In this document: piece by piece, positions 18,729 through 27,960 of the stretch
Position numbering within the stretch: the stretch's first letter is position 1
Layout of the letters: the number at the start of each line of letters is the position of its first letter
Assembly (NCBI RefSeq): GCF_003048575.1
Contig: NZ_PIRZ01000001.1
Location: 248,001-312,000, forward strand
Direction: 5' to 3'
From: Campylobacter concisus
GTDB lineage: Bacteria; Campylobacterota; Campylobacteria; Campylobacterales; Campylobacteraceae
Length of the DNA stretch: 64,000 nt
Notes under the pieces: generated by a model
Told to the model about the DNA's origin: nothing
Database searches by the model: none
The model's input: the letters and a program-made list of their open reading frames with translations, nothing else
Position numbers and translations under genes: made by a program

Positions 18729-20087
18729 ATGGCTACAAAATTTCATACTTTTACAGGCGAGAGCACTATTGAGGCTTTAAAAAAGGCTCAAGAAACGTGT
18801 GGTGAAAAGGCCATACTAGTTACTACAAAACAAATTCAAGCCAAAACGATAAACAAAAAACCACTTTATGAAATTTTAGTAAGCGTCGAAGAAGACGACG
18901 TAAAGCAGCCCACAAAACCAAATACAAAAGCCATAAATTACGAAAATGCCTACTCTAAATTTAATAAAAACTATGAACCTGCTAAGCCAAAATTTGAGAT
19001 AAAAGAAGAGCCGGCTAAATTTGAGGCAAAGACAGCTTCGCCCGAGCCTTATGATCCAAATGAGAGCGTGCTTTTAAATATCTCGGCTGCTGCAAAAGAG
19101 ATAAGTACAATTGCAAATGTCGATATGAACGAGATCAAAGAGCCAAATACAAACGGCATGAATAAAAAAATAGACGACGTAGCAAAGCAAGTAAGCGCAC
19201 TAAGCGAGAAAATAGGGCTCATAACCGACATGATCTGGGACGAAAAAGCCCCAAATCGCAATAATCTATCGATCCCGCCAGAGTTTGCTAGCATCTACAA
19301 GCTCGCAAAACAAAGTGGAATGAAAGAGGAGCATCTAGAGGCGATCATGCAAACGACGCTTGAAAATTTGCCAGTTTCTATGAAAAGCAACCCAACCGCA
19401 GTAAAGAGATACTTCTACTCGCTTTTGCGAAATATGCTGCCATGCAGAAAAGAGCCAAGCGATAAAAAACAACGTATCATGATGCTAGTTGGTCCAACCG
19501 GAGTTGGTAAGACTACGACTCTTGCAAAGCTAGCGGCTCGTTTTGCTTATGGCAATGAAAAGCGCTATAAAACAGGCATCATTACGCTTGATACGTACCG
19601 TATCGGAGCGGTTGAACAGCTATTTCAGTATGCAAAGATGATGAAGCTACCTATACTTGATGTCATCGAGATAGATGACTTTCAAAATGCTATCAAACAG
19701 CTTAATTATTGTGATGTGATACTTATTGATACGACTGGAAATTCTCAGTATGACAAAGAAAAGCTTGAAAGGCTTGATAAATTTTTAAAGCATAGCGGCG
19801 CAAAGATTGATGTAAATTTGGTCCTTTCGGCTGGCTCAAAAGTCGAAGACCTTATGGAAATTTATAATGGATTTTCATTTTTAGATATCGACACGCTCAT
19901 AATCACAAAATTTGATGAGACAAAAATTTTTGGTAACGTCTTTTCGCTGATATATGAGACAAACACGCCTGTTAGCTACTTTAGCGTGGGGCAAGAGGTG
20001 CCTGATGATCTTGTGGAGGCGAAGAGCGAATTTTTAGTAGAGTGCGTGTTTGATGGCTTTACAAAACAAAAGGCTAGCGATGAATAA
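18729..20087 (+). CDS. flhF: Flagellar biosynthesis SRP-GTPase FlhF
   Basis: A 452-residue SRP-family GTPase that places the polar flagellum and, in Campylobacter, feeds the RpoN flagellar cascade. The N-terminal ~220 residues are variable. The NG domain then shows G1 GPTGVGKTTTLAKLA, TLDTYRIGAVEQL, G3 IDTTGNSQYD and G4 TKFDE. It overlaps flhG by 8 bp when flhG starts at 20080. Confidence 0.97.
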   Translation: MATKFHTFTGESTIEALKKAQETCGEKAILVTTKQIQAKTINKKPLYEILVSVEEDDVKQPTKPNTKAINYENAYSKFNKNYEPAKPKFEIKEEPAKFEAKTASPEPYDPNESVLLNISAAAKEISTIANVDMNEIKEPNTNGMNKKIDDVAKQVSALSEKIGLITDMIWDEKAPNRNNLSIPPEFASIYKLAKQSGMKEEHLEAIMQTTLENLPVSMKSNPTAVKRYFYSLLRNMLPCRKEPSDKKQRIMMLVGPTGVGKTTTLAKLAARFAYGNEKRYKTGIITLDTYRIGAVEQLFQYAKMMKLPILDVIEIDDFQNAIKQLNYCDVILIDTTGNSQYDKEKLERLDKFLKHSGAKIDVNLVLSAGSKVEDLMEIYNGFSFLDIDTLIITKFDETKIFGNVFSLIYETNTPVSYFSVGQEVPDDLVEAKSEFLVECVFDGFTKQKASDE

Positions 20088-20946
20088 TCAAGCACAAAAA
20101 CTAAAAAATTTAGTCCAGTCTCAAAGTAAGAGCAAAAATACGCATTTTATTGCGATAACTAGCGGCAAAGGCGGTGTTGGTAAGAGTACGATAAGCGCAA
20201 ATTTAGCAAATGTTTTATCAAAAAATGGCTACAAAGTAGGACTATTTGATGCTGACATCGGCCTTGCAAACCTTGATGTGATCCTAAATGTAAAAATGGG
20301 TAAAAATTTACTTCACGTGCTAAAGGGCGAGTGCAGCCTAAAAGATATCTTGATACCTATAAATAAAAATTTGATCCTTATCCCTGGCGAGAGTGGTGAT
20401 GAAATTTTAAAATTTAACAATCAGTTTTTATTTGAGAGATTTTTAGATGAGGCAAGCGAGCTTGATGAGCTTGACTTTTTGATAATTGATACTGGAGCTG
20501 GCATAGGTGGTAGCACGCAGCTATTTTTAGAGGCAGCTGATGAGGTCGTGGTGGTAACCGTGCCTGATCCTGCGGCGATAACTGATGCATATGCTGTGAT
20601 AAAGATCGTTTCAAGGTTTAAAAGTAGCGAGCTTTTACTGTTAAATATGGTAAAAAATGAGGCCGAGGCGACAAGAATTTATGAAAATATAAAGCGAGTG
20701 GCTAACGCAAATATCGGACCTAGTTTAATTTTAGATCTCGTAGGCTACGTAGCTTCTGATAGAAGCGTAGCAAGGAGTATAAAGCAAAGGACGCTCTTTA
20801 CAGATGATGCTCCATATGCTGATCCTAGCGTACAGATCAAGCAGATAGCTTCGAATTTGCTTTATAGGTTGGAACGAAAAGTGCTTAACGATGAGCAAAG
20901 CAGGAGCTTTGGGGGCTTCTTTAAGCGTTTGATAGAACAATTTTGA
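20080..20946 (+). CDS. flhG: Flagellar number regulator FlhG (MinD-like ATPase)
   Basis: A 288-residue ParA/MinD-type ATPase that partners FlhF to set flagellar number. The deviant Walker A is TSGKGGVGKSTISANLA, with GLFDADIGLANLDV and the Walker B region DFLIIDTGAG. The start at 20080 (MNNQAQK) overlaps the flhF stop by 8 bp; earlier TTG/ATG codons at 20050/20053 lie deep inside flhF. Family members keep a C-terminal amphipathic helix; here the end is FGGFFKRLIEQF. Confidence 0.95.
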   Translation: MNNQAQKLKNLVQSQSKSKNTHFIAITSGKGGVGKSTISANLANVLSKNGYKVGLFDADIGLANLDVILNVKMGKNLLHVLKGECSLKDILIPINKNLILIPGESGDEILKFNNQFLFERFLDEASELDELDFLIIDTGAGIGGSTQLFLEAADEVVVVTVPDPAAITDAYAVIKIVSRFKSSELLLLNMVKNEAEATRIYENIKRVANANIGPSLILDLVGYVASDRSVARSIKQRTLFTDDAPYADPSVQIKQIASNLLYRLERKVLNDEQSRSFGGFFKRLIEQF

Positions 20947-20959
20947 TGGAGATTAAGCT

Positions 20960-21304
20960 TTGCGTGCAGAAAATTTTATAGCATTTTTTACGGTTTGTGG
21001 TTTTTTTGTAGGTATAGTTTTTACCTTGTTAAAGGTGAGTGAGCCTATCGAAATGCTAGTTTATACACTAGTTATTACTTTGTTTTTTTATCTTATAATT
21101 CACATTGTTATCATGAACTACATCGATGTGAAAAGGGCTTTAACTAAAATTTTTGACAAACAAAAACACGAAGAGATCGCAGACTATCTCATCTCTGAGC
21201 TAAATACTAGAGAAAAGCGTATGGAAAATATAATGGTAAAAATGACTGCTGAAAATTTTGATTCTGGTAAACGAAATGCACGAGTTAAAGCAAAAGCAGC
21301 TTAA
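20960..21304 (+). CDS. Conserved membrane protein in the flagellar operon
   Basis: A 114-residue protein with two hydrophobic segments at about 5-25 (FIAFFTVCGFFVGIVFTLL) and 30-55. A charged cytoplasmic-looking tail follows. The start is TTG with GGAG upstream. It sits between flhG and fliA and overlaps fliA by 29 bp, like Cj0062c (recalled). No known domain; the location suggests a link to flagella. Confidence 0.82.
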   Translation: MRAENFIAFFTVCGFFVGIVFTLLKVSEPIEMLVYTLVITLFFYLIIHIVIMNYIDVKRALTKIFDKQKHEEIADYLISELNTREKRMENIMVKMTAENFDSGKRNARVKAKAA

Positions 21305-21980
21305 CGCTTATAAAAACACGATAAAAAAAGAACAAGACGAGATTGTCTTAAAATACATGCCAGCATTGCGTGCAATGGCGTTTAGATTAAAGGAGCGTTT
21401 GCCATCAAGTATAGATGCAAATGATCTGATAAGTATTGGCGTTGAAGAGATGATAAAGCTTAGCAGGAAGTATGACAAAGAGCAAAATGACTCTTTTTGG
21501 GGGTATGGTAAGAAGAGAATTTATGGATCTATGCTTGATTATCTAAGGACGCTTGATGTTGTTAGTAGAAGCGATAGAAAGCTAGTAAAGAGCATAAACA
21601 GCGAGATAGATAACTACTTTAATGAGCATGAAGAAGAACCAAGTGATGAGTATTTAGCTGATAAATTAAATGAAGATATCGAAAAAATAAGAGAGGCAAG
21701 AGGTGTTAGCGGTATCATAACTATTTTGCCAATAGACGAGCAAATGGAGCTAATTGGTCAAAGCGATGTCGAGAAGAGCATTGAAAGAGAAGATCTTATT
21801 TTAAAAATAGAAGAAGCTTTAAAAGATTTTGACGAAAGAGATCAGATGTTGGTTCAGCTTTATTATTATGAAGAGCTAAATTTAAAAGAGATAAGCCAGA
21901 TCATGAATATCAGCGAGAGTAGAATTTCACAAATTCATAAACGTTTGCTTGATCGTATCAGGCGTAGCTTGGGGGTTTAA
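21276..21980 (+). CDS. fliA: RNA polymerase sigma factor FliA (sigma-28)
   Basis: A 234-residue sigma factor for late flagellar genes. Region 2 shows SSIDANDLISIGVEEMIKL and FWGYGKKRIYGSMLDYLR. Region 4 has YYYEELNLKEISQIMNISES followed by RISQIHKRLLDRIR. ATG at 21276 (MHELKQ) is preferred over a TTG six codons upstream. The stop shares one base with the fliM start. Confidence 0.96.
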   Translation: MHELKQKQLNAYKNTIKKEQDEIVLKYMPALRAMAFRLKERLPSSIDANDLISIGVEEMIKLSRKYDKEQNDSFWGYGKKRIYGSMLDYLRTLDVVSRSDRKLVKSINSEIDNYFNEHEEEPSDEYLADKLNEDIEKIREARGVSGIITILPIDEQMELIGQSDVEKSIEREDLILKIEEALKDFDERDQMLVQLYYYEELNLKEISQIMNISESRISQIHKRLLDRIRRSLGV

Positions 21981-23083
21981 TGGCTGATATTTTAAGTCAA
22001 GAAGAGATAGACGCGCTACTTGAAGTTGTTGATGAAGACGGCGATACGAGTAATATCGAGGTTGAAGAGAGATCGCAAGGCGAACAAAAGCAGATTATTA
22101 TTTATGATTTTAAGCGTCCAAACCGCGTTAGTAAAGAGCAGCTTCGTGCGATAAAAGGTATCCATGATAAGCTTGCTAGAAATTTAGCTAGTCAAATTTC
22201 TAGTGTTATGAGAAGTATTGTTGAGATCAGACTTCACAGTGTTGATCAGATGACTTATGGCGAATTTTTGATGAGCTTGCCAAGTCCAACTAGTTTTAAT
22301 GTCTTTTCTATAAAACCGCTTGATGGAAACTGCGTTTTGGAGATAAATCCAAGCATTGCTTTTCCGATGATAGATCGTTTGCTTGGCGGAACTGGTGAAA
22401 ATTTTGAGGCAAATAGAGAACTAACCGACATTGAAGTAAATTTGCTTGATGCGGTGCTTAGAATGATCATGCAGCGTCTTAAAGAGAGCTGGTCAATGAT
22501 AACTGATATGTACCCAAATGTGGAAGCAAAAGAGAGCAGTCCAAATGTCGTACAGATCGTCTCTCAAAATGAGATCGTCATCATGGTCGTTATGGAGATC
22601 ATAGTTGGTGGCTCAAGCGGTATGATAAATTTATGCTATCCGGTTATCTACCTAGAACCGATACTCTCACGCCTTGCAAACAGGGACATTATGCTTGGTG
22701 AAACAAGTGCAAAAAAGAGCAGAAACAAAGAGCTAAAAACACTTATCGGACGAGCAGAAATTTTATATGAAGCCATACTTGGCAAGTCGATCATCAGCGT
22801 AAATGAGTTTTTAAATTTAAAAGAAGGCGATATTTTAAGGCTTGATAGAGGAGCTGATGATAAGGCGATCGTTTGTATAGATAAAAAAGAAGTTTTCTTG
22901 GCTGAGGTCGGACTTCATAGATTTAGAAAATCTATAAGAATTGAGCAGTTAATACGCTCCGATAAAGATGAGATCAAAAACATCCTAGAAAAATATGAAG
23001 AAGAGAGAAAAGCAAAACTAATGGCCTATGAAGCCAACGAACGCAATATGGAAGAAGAAGAGAGTGACGAAGATGATGAATGA
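21980..23083 (+). CDS. fliM: Flagellar motor switch protein FliM
   Basis: A 367-residue C-ring protein. The N-terminal ILSQEEIDALLEV is the CheY-P binding segment. The CheC-like middle domain follows (INPSIAFPMIDRLLGG), then a C-terminal SpoA domain, and an acidic tail. It overlaps fliY by 11 bp. Confidence 0.97.
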   Translation: MADILSQEEIDALLEVVDEDGDTSNIEVEERSQGEQKQIIIYDFKRPNRVSKEQLRAIKGIHDKLARNLASQISSVMRSIVEIRLHSVDQMTYGEFLMSLPSPTSFNVFSIKPLDGNCVLEINPSIAFPMIDRLLGGTGENFEANRELTDIEVNLLDAVLRMIMQRLKESWSMITDMYPNVEAKESSPNVVQIVSQNEIVIMVVMEIIVGGSSGMINLCYPVIYLEPILSRLANRDIMLGETSAKKSRNKELKTLIGRAEILYEAILGKSIISVNEFLNLKEGDILRLDRGADDKAIVCIDKKEVFLAEVGLHRFRKSIRIEQLIRSDKDEIKNILEKYEEERKAKLMAYEANERNMEEEESDEDDE

Positions 23084-23921
23084 TTTTTTTAATATATTTT
23101 CTAATGAACTAAAAGCTACTATCGAAGGGCTTACAGGTAGAGCTCCAGAGGTTGGTGAGAGAAACGAATTTGATGCACCAACACAAAACGGTATAAAGCC
23201 TCCAGTGGTAATGGCTAGCGTTGCTTTAAGTGGCGATATCAATGCTAAAACAGAGATAGTATGCACTCCGGTTTTAATAAGTGCCATTAGCGAATGGATG
23301 ATGGGCGAAGAGGAAATTTCAAAGAATGAAAATTTAGGCAGTGATGAGCTTGACGCTGCAAAAGAGATATTTTCAAACCTTTTTAGTGCTTTTAGTACAT
23401 CTTTGGGCGCTCAAAAGGGTATGCCAAAGATAAATTTTGAAGTAATAAATGTAAATTTTTTAGATGAAAATTCTTCGCTTGATTTTAGTGTTTATGAAAA
23501 GCTATTTTTATTTAATGTCAAAATCGAAGACTTAAGCGAACATATCGGTTTTGCTTGCGATCATTCGTTGATGAAATTTTTTGAGCCAACAAAGACTGAA
23601 GCACCAGCTACACCAGCGAGCACCCCTCACGTAGCTAAGGGCGATTTTAGCGCTGAAGAGATGAGAAATATCGGTCTTATAATGGATGTTAGGCTACCTA
23701 TTCGTGTTCGTATCGGCTCAAAAAGAATGCTCTTAAAAGATGTGCTTACCATGGATATTGGCTCAGTTATTGAGCTAAATCAATTAGCAAACGATCCACT
23801 AGAAATTTTGATCGGCGATAAGGTAATAGCCCTTGGCGAAGTTGTAATAATTGATGGAAACTTTGGCATCCAGATCACTCAGATAGGCTCAAAACGCGAG
23901 AGGCTTCAACAGTTAAAATAA
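23073..23921 (+). CDS. fliY: Flagellar motor switch phosphatase FliY
   Basis: A 282-residue FliN/FliY protein. The C-terminal SpoA domain is at about 205-280 (RNIGLIMDVRLPIRVRIGSK then GSVIELNQLANDPLEILIGD). The N-terminal part resembles CheC-like domains, but the CheY-phosphatase active site is not obvious. The start at ATGATGAAT (23073) overlaps fliM by 11 bp; upstream in-frame codons lie inside fliM. Confidence 0.94.
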   Translation: MMNDFFNIFSNELKATIEGLTGRAPEVGERNEFDAPTQNGIKPPVVMASVALSGDINAKTEIVCTPVLISAISEWMMGEEEISKNENLGSDELDAAKEIFSNLFSAFSTSLGAQKGMPKINFEVINVNFLDENSSLDFSVYEKLFLFNVKIEDLSEHIGFACDHSLMKFFEPTKTEAPATPASTPHVAKGDFSAEEMRNIGLIMDVRLPIRVRIGSKRMLLKDVLTMDIGSVIELNQLANDPLEILIGDKVIALGEVVIIDGNFGIQITQIGSKRERLQQLK

Positions 23922-24514
23922 TGAATAATGAATTAGTTAGTGATCTTTTAAATTTTCCAAACGTCTTAAAATATAAAAATAAAAATGTTACCTTCTTTGG
24001 CTCGGCTAGATTTGATGAAGAAAATTTCTACTGCAAAAAGGCTTATGAACTAGCTTATAAGCTAAACGAGCTGGGATATGCCATCTTAACTGGTGGCGGA
24101 GACGGCATAATGAGAGCCGCAAACAAGGGTGCATTTGATAGTGCAAAATCGCCAAGCATAGCCCTAAATGTGAGACTTCCGTTTGAACAAAATACAAACC
24201 CTTACGTCACAGCAAAATATCTCTTTTCAAATTTAAGCCCAAGAAAATTTGCACTTACCGATCGTTCAGTCGCATTTGTCGTCTTTCCAGGTGGCTTTGG
24301 CACTCTTGATGAACTTTTTGAAATTTTAGTACTTGCTCAAGTTGGTAGTAAAAAAGTAAAAATTTTTCTTTTTGGGAGTGAATTTTGGCAAGGGCTTGAT
24401 GAGTTTATAAAAAATACGCTAGTTAGCCAAAAAACAATAAAAAAAGAAGATATAAATTTATACAAAATCACCGATGATTTAGAGCTTATTGTAGATGAAA
24501 TTTTGGCTATTTAA
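23921..24514 (+). CDS. LOG family protein (Rossmann-fold nucleotide-binding)
   Basis: A 197-residue protein of the lysine decarboxylase-like/LOG family. Both signatures are present: [14 protein letters not shown] and [12 protein letters not shown]. Family members cleave nucleoside 5'-monophosphates, including cytokinin ribotides. The bacterial role is unclear. It shares one base with the fliY stop. Confidence 0.92.
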   Translation: MNNELVSDLLNFPNVLKYKNKNVTFFGSARFDEENFYCKKAYELAYKLNELGYAILTGGGDGIMRAANKGAFDSAKSPSIALNVRLPFEQNTNPYVTAKYLFSNLSPRKFALTDRSVAFVVFPGGFGTLDELFEILVLAQVGSKKVKIFLFGSEFWQGLDEFIKNTLVSQKTIKKEDINLYKITDDLELIVDEILAI

Positions 24515-24561
24515 AAATAAGATATAAAATATCCCCTTTTAAATTTCAAAGAGGTAAAAAT

Positions 24562-25584
24562 ATGAAAATAATGGTCGCAATGAGCGGTGGTGTAGATAGC
24601 ACTATGACGGCTAAATTTCTGCAAGAAGCTGGTCATGAAGTGCAAGGTTGCTATATGATGCTGCATCAAAAGCCAGGATATCACGAAGAAAATATCAGAA
24701 AAGTAAAAAAAGTAGGCGAGTATCTTGGCATAAAGGTACATATTTTGGATCTTCAAGATAAATTTAACGAGTTTGTCTATGATCCTTTTGTGAAGCTCTA
24801 TAAAGAGGGCAAGACGCCAAATCCTTGTGCTTTGTGTAATAAATTTATAAAGCTTGGTGCGTTGCTTGATTTTGCAAAGGCAAATGGCTGTGAGAAGCTT
24901 GCTACTGGGCATTATGTGCAAGTTATTGATGGATTTATAACATGCGCAAAAGATCCTAGCAAGGATCAAAGCTACTTTTTAGCCCAAGTGCCAAAAGAGA
25001 TATTAAAAGATGTTATTTTCCCGCTTGGGGATAAATTTAAAAAAGATATAAAAGAGCTTGCAAGAAGTGTAAAAGTGCTTGAAGAATTTGCTACGCAGGC
25101 AGAAAGTAGTGAAATTTGCTTTGTGGAAGATACTTATATCGAAGTTTTAAATAAGCATTACAATACAAATTTGCCAGGAAATGTAGTTGATAAAGACGGC
25201 AAAATAATCGGCCGCCACCAAGGCTATATGCACTATACTATCGGTAAACGCCGTGGTTTTGAAGTTTTTGGTGCTCATGAGCCACATTTCGTTATAAAGA
25301 TAAATGCCGATAAAAACGAGATCGTTGTTGGGACAAAAGATGACTTGGCTCAAAAGGTAGTCGAGCTTGAAAACGTAAATTTGTTTATAGATAAAGATAA
25401 ATTTGAGTGCGAAACTAAGATAAGATATAGAAGCCCTAAACTTGATACTTTTGTTGAGGTTGATAAAGAGAATAAAACGGCGAAACTAACGCTAAATCAA
25501 AATGCGCTTGGTGTGGCGCAAGGTCAGCTTTGTGTTATGTATGATGGCGATAAGGTTATTGCAAGTGGATTTATAAAAGGCTAG
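24562..25584 (+). CDS. mnmA: tRNA-specific 2-thiouridylase MnmA
   Basis: A 340-residue enzyme that makes 2-thiouridine at tRNA position 34. The PP-loop is [12 protein letters not shown]. The two catalytic cysteines lie in [13 protein letters not shown] and SSEICFVED. The [16 protein letters not shown]-terminal OB-like domain is intact. AGAGGTAA lies ahead of the ATG. Its stop lies inside the hairpin terminator. Confidence 0.96.
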   Translation: MKIMVAMSGGVDSTMTAKFLQEAGHEVQGCYMMLHQKPGYHEENIRKVKKVGEYLGIKVHILDLQDKFNEFVYDPFVKLYKEGKTPNPCALCNKFIKLGALLDFAKANGCEKLATGHYVQVIDGFITCAKDPSKDQSYFLAQVPKEILKDVIFPLGDKFKKDIKELARSVKVLEEFATQAESSEICFVEDTYIEVLNKHYNTNLPGNVVDKDGKIIGRHQGYMHYTIGKRRGFEVFGAHEPHFVIKINADKNEIVVGTKDDLAQKVVELENVNLFIDKDKFECETKIRYRSPKLDTFVEVDKENKTAKLTLNQNALGVAQGQLCVMYDGDKVIASGFIKG

Positions 25585-25600
25585 TTTTAGCCTTTTATAA
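25571..25600 (+). terminator. Hairpin terminator at the end of mnmA
   Basis: A perfect 12-bp stem (25571-25582 / 25589-25600) with loop AGTTTT includes the mnmA stop codon. The U-rich right arm supports termination. Confidence 0.75.
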
Positions 25601-25648
25601 AAATTTATTGGGCTCTGTGCGATTTTTTCTAAATTAAGCTAAAATTTA

Positions 25649-25677
25649 TTGACAAAACATATCTTTTCGTCTATAAT
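25649..25677 (+). promoter_or_regulatory. Consensus sigma-70 promoter of tRNA-Asn
   Basis: TTGACA (25649-25654), a 17-base spacer, then TATAAT (25672-25677). This is a rare full -35/-10 match in this AT-rich genome, 19 bases upstream of the tRNA. Confidence 0.85.
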
Positions 25678-25696
25678 ACGAGCTCTTTTCAAGTGT

Positions 25697-25771
<75 letters not shown>

Positions 25772-26106
25772 TATATACTCAAAAATCCCTTTTAAGCCCC
25801 AATTTTACCGATATTTCAAGAACTTTAAGTTTTTTAGTTTTATAAAATTTGTTCCCTATTTGTTCCCGAAATTTTTTAATATTCCAATTTCTTACCAAGC
25901 TTTCTAAGTTAATCTAAGATACTTTATTTTTGTTTTTAAAAATACGAAAATAATTTTTTACTCTCAATTACTCTAAAATACCCTAAGGAACCATAGGGTA
26001 TTAAAAATTTTTCGAAAATTACTTAAAAATCGTTCAAAAATGCAAAAGTAAACGAAAAGTTGCTGCAATTAGTTATGTAAGAACTAAGCAAAAGGAGAAA
26101 AATAAT
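25772..26106. other. Non-coding left edge of the accessory island
   Basis: There is no gene here. TTTGTTCCC occurs twice near 25849-25869. A perfect 9-bp inverted repeat with an 8-nt loop lies at 25977-26002, followed by an AT-rich run, so it may be a terminator or a site for island functions. AAGGAG at about 26092 serves the next gene. No integrase gene is visible. Confidence 0.5.
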
Positions 26107-26373
26107 ATGCTTAATGAACTATATAACGACGTAGAGTACAAAACGCTTCTTGAGCACATATCTAGCCAATATAAAGGAAAGGTGGTTTTAGACAGAAAGC
26201 AAACCGCAGCGGTTCTTGGTATTGGTATATCCACTCTTGATCTTCGCATATCACAGGGCAGGGATATTCCGCGTTATATCAAAATGGGAGATGCAAAGAA
26301 TTCTCACATAGCGTTTGCGATAACTGACATTGCGACTTATATTTTTCAAAAAAGGGTTAAAACATGCTCTTAA
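26107..26373 (+). CDS. AlpA-like / excisionase-type small DNA-binding protein
   Basis: An 88-residue protein. Residues ~30-75 fit a winged helix-turn-helix (VLDRKQTAAVLGIGISTLDL then RDIPRYIKMGDAKNS) like AlpA/HTH_17 regulators found in prophage remnants and integrative elements. It is likely a regulator of excision or of the following gene, 34 bp downstream. It is typical of small Campylobacter mobile islands. Confidence 0.7.
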   Translation: MLNELYNDVEYKTLLEHISSQYKGKVVLDRKQTAAVLGIGISTLDLRISQGRDIPRYIKMGDAKNSHIAFAITDIATYIFQKRVKTCS

Positions 26374-26407
26374 TTTCTATAGTAGATAATAAAGAAAAGG
26401 ACTAAAA

Positions 26408-27178
26408 ATGAGTAATGCCCTTCAAATAGGCGGACACAGCCTAGTTCTTTGTGTAAGAAGCGAATTCTTGACGCTCAAAAAGGCTATTATAAGGTATGAG
26501 CACAATGTTAGAGAGGTTAAGCACGCCTCTAAGATCGGATATCTTAGGGGTAACAGCCGAAATAATAGATACATAGTGCTTAGCGAGTATAACAACAACG
26601 GCCACATGCGAGAGATCGCAGCCGGAGATAAAGAATTTAGTGATAAGAAATATATAAAAGCGCTTTTGAGAAAGTATCACGAAAAGATGAAAGTCGACTA
26701 CGAAGCCCAAACTAAAATTTATAAAAACGGTAGAGTAGTAAAGAATCGTTGGCGAGAAAATATGGTCGGGTTTTCCGAAATAGTCATAAGTTTCGGTACT
26801 GATCGAAATAAAGAACCCAAAGAAGGTTTAAGCCAAACCGAGACAAATTTTATCAACGCCCAAGTTTCGCTTGACAGAGTCCTTAAATTTGTGAGATCAT
26901 ACTGCGCAAAATACGGCGTAAAGTGTTTATTGATTAGCGAGCACAACGACGAAAAGACTGAGCACTATCAACTGATTTTTACGAATTACCAATTTGAAAA
27001 CCATAAAAATCTTAGGTTTAACGGCAAAGGCGAAACGCTAAAATTCGGTAGAAGCATGCAAGAAATGGGCGGTATAGCATTTGATGGTGTCGCTCTAAGA
27101 GGCGAAATAGGCAGCAAGGCAAAGCATAAGAATTTAATAAGAATGCACCTAGACGAAAAAGAGTTTAACGACAAGTAA
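26408..27178 (+). CDS. Uncharacterised island protein with a possible Mob/Pre relaxase motif
   Basis: 256 residues, basic, with no membrane segment. SEHNDEKTEHYQLIF resembles motif III of MobV/Pre relaxases (H-x-D-E-x-T-x-H), though the final histidines are reduced. RSMQEMGG-x9-RGEIGSKAKHK follows near the end. I do not recognise it with confidence; it could be a rolling-circle type relaxase or a replication protein. It lies directly behind the AlpA-like gene, and the broken transposase lies next to it on the opposite strand. Confidence 0.5.
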   Translation: MSNALQIGGHSLVLCVRSEFLTLKKAIIRYEHNVREVKHASKIGYLRGNSRNNRYIVLSEYNNNGHMREIAAGDKEFSDKKYIKALLRKYHEKMKVDYEAQTKIYKNGRVVKNRWRENMVGFSEIVISFGTDRNKEPKEGLSQTETNFINAQVSLDRVLKFVRSYCAKYGVKCLLISEHNDEKTEHYQLIFTNYQFENHKNLRFNGKGETLKFGRSMQEMGGIAFDGVALRGEIGSKAKHKNLIRMHLDEKEFNDK

Positions 27179-27180
27179 GA

Positions 27181-27960
27181 TCTAAAAAATTAAAAGCTCA
27201 ATTAAACTTAAGCGGATTCTCTCTTATCAATTTTAATAGTTTTTGATATAAGTTTTCCTGTGTAGTTTTAGTATTATATCTAAATTCGCACTCTTTAAGA
27301 CGAAGCAAGAAATTCTCTTTCTTAATGCCTTTAAATTTAGATAATCTATGTTTGACATATCCTCAAAAGTTTTCTATACCGTTGATATGATTTTTACCAT
27401 TTGCTAATTCATTTTTAGAGTGCTTCACTCTATGATGCGCTTTTGCTCCGTAATCAACCAAGCCATCATAAGCCTTCCAACGATCAGAGTAAATAACGCT
27501 CTCGTCCAGATCGCTAAACTCCGATAATATCGATATCAGTTCATTAGCAGAACAGTTTTTAACTATTTGGGTATAGACCTTACCGTAACGCTTTAACATT
27601 TCGAACACCGGTGTTTTATTTGCCGCGCTTCTGCCTCTTTTCTCAAAGAGAGCGCAAGTGCAAGACCTCTTACTCTCTTAGCTCCAAAGTAGCTTTCGTC
27701 AATCTCTATCTCGCCTGAAAACTTAGATATCTTCTCACGCTCTTTAGACATAAGATTTCTTATTTCTCTAAAAATTTTACATAGGGTTGCTTCTGAAATT
27801 TTAGTTAAATTCGATATCTTTGATGCTTCTATATCTTCCGCGAAGTACTTTAGAATTTCTCTAAATTTCTTCTCTGAAATTAGGGAACGGATTATATATT
27901 TGTTTTTCATCGAACTCATCGTAACTTAATGCTCCTTTGCGTGAGCTTAAGTTAAAGAGG
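27181..27960. mobile_element. IS1595-like insertion sequence remnant
   Basis: The transposase pseudogene fills this interval. Inward-facing sequences at the two edges share AACTTAAGC (about 27205-27213 and 27944-27954), a candidate for the terminal inverted repeats. The exact ends and target duplication could not be fixed by eye. The right edge cuts into a DNA methylase-like reading frame. Confidence 0.55.
27198..27919 (-). pseudogene. Broken IS1595-family transposase
   Basis: The N-terminal half (27593-27919) ends with the DDE-region motif IEIDESYFGAKRVRG and then runs out of frame. The C-terminal half reopens in another frame as KTPVFEMLKRYGKVY, SDRWKAYDGL and NHINGIENF. After that, TGA (27363-27365) replaces the expected Trp codon of the NFWGYVKHRL motif, and the frame continues to a proper end at 27198. 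An apparent ~23-nt extra segment between GAKRVRG and KRGRS explains the frameshift. Two lesions make the element inactive. Similar AACTTAAGC sequences near 27205 and 27946 may be the terminal repeats. Confidence 0.85.

Noticed and set aside
24511-24969. Minus-strand open frame of 152 codons across the start of mnmA
   Set aside because: It lies opposite the highly conserved mnmA PP-loop and active site, with no recognisable motif.
26408-26710. Minus-strand open frames opposite the relaxase-like gene
   Set aside because: They have no start signals or similarity, and the plus-strand gene has a good RBS.
27363-27365. Selenocysteine at the TGA in the transposase
   Set aside because: The family has Trp there, there is no SECIS-like hairpin, and the gene has a second frameshift.
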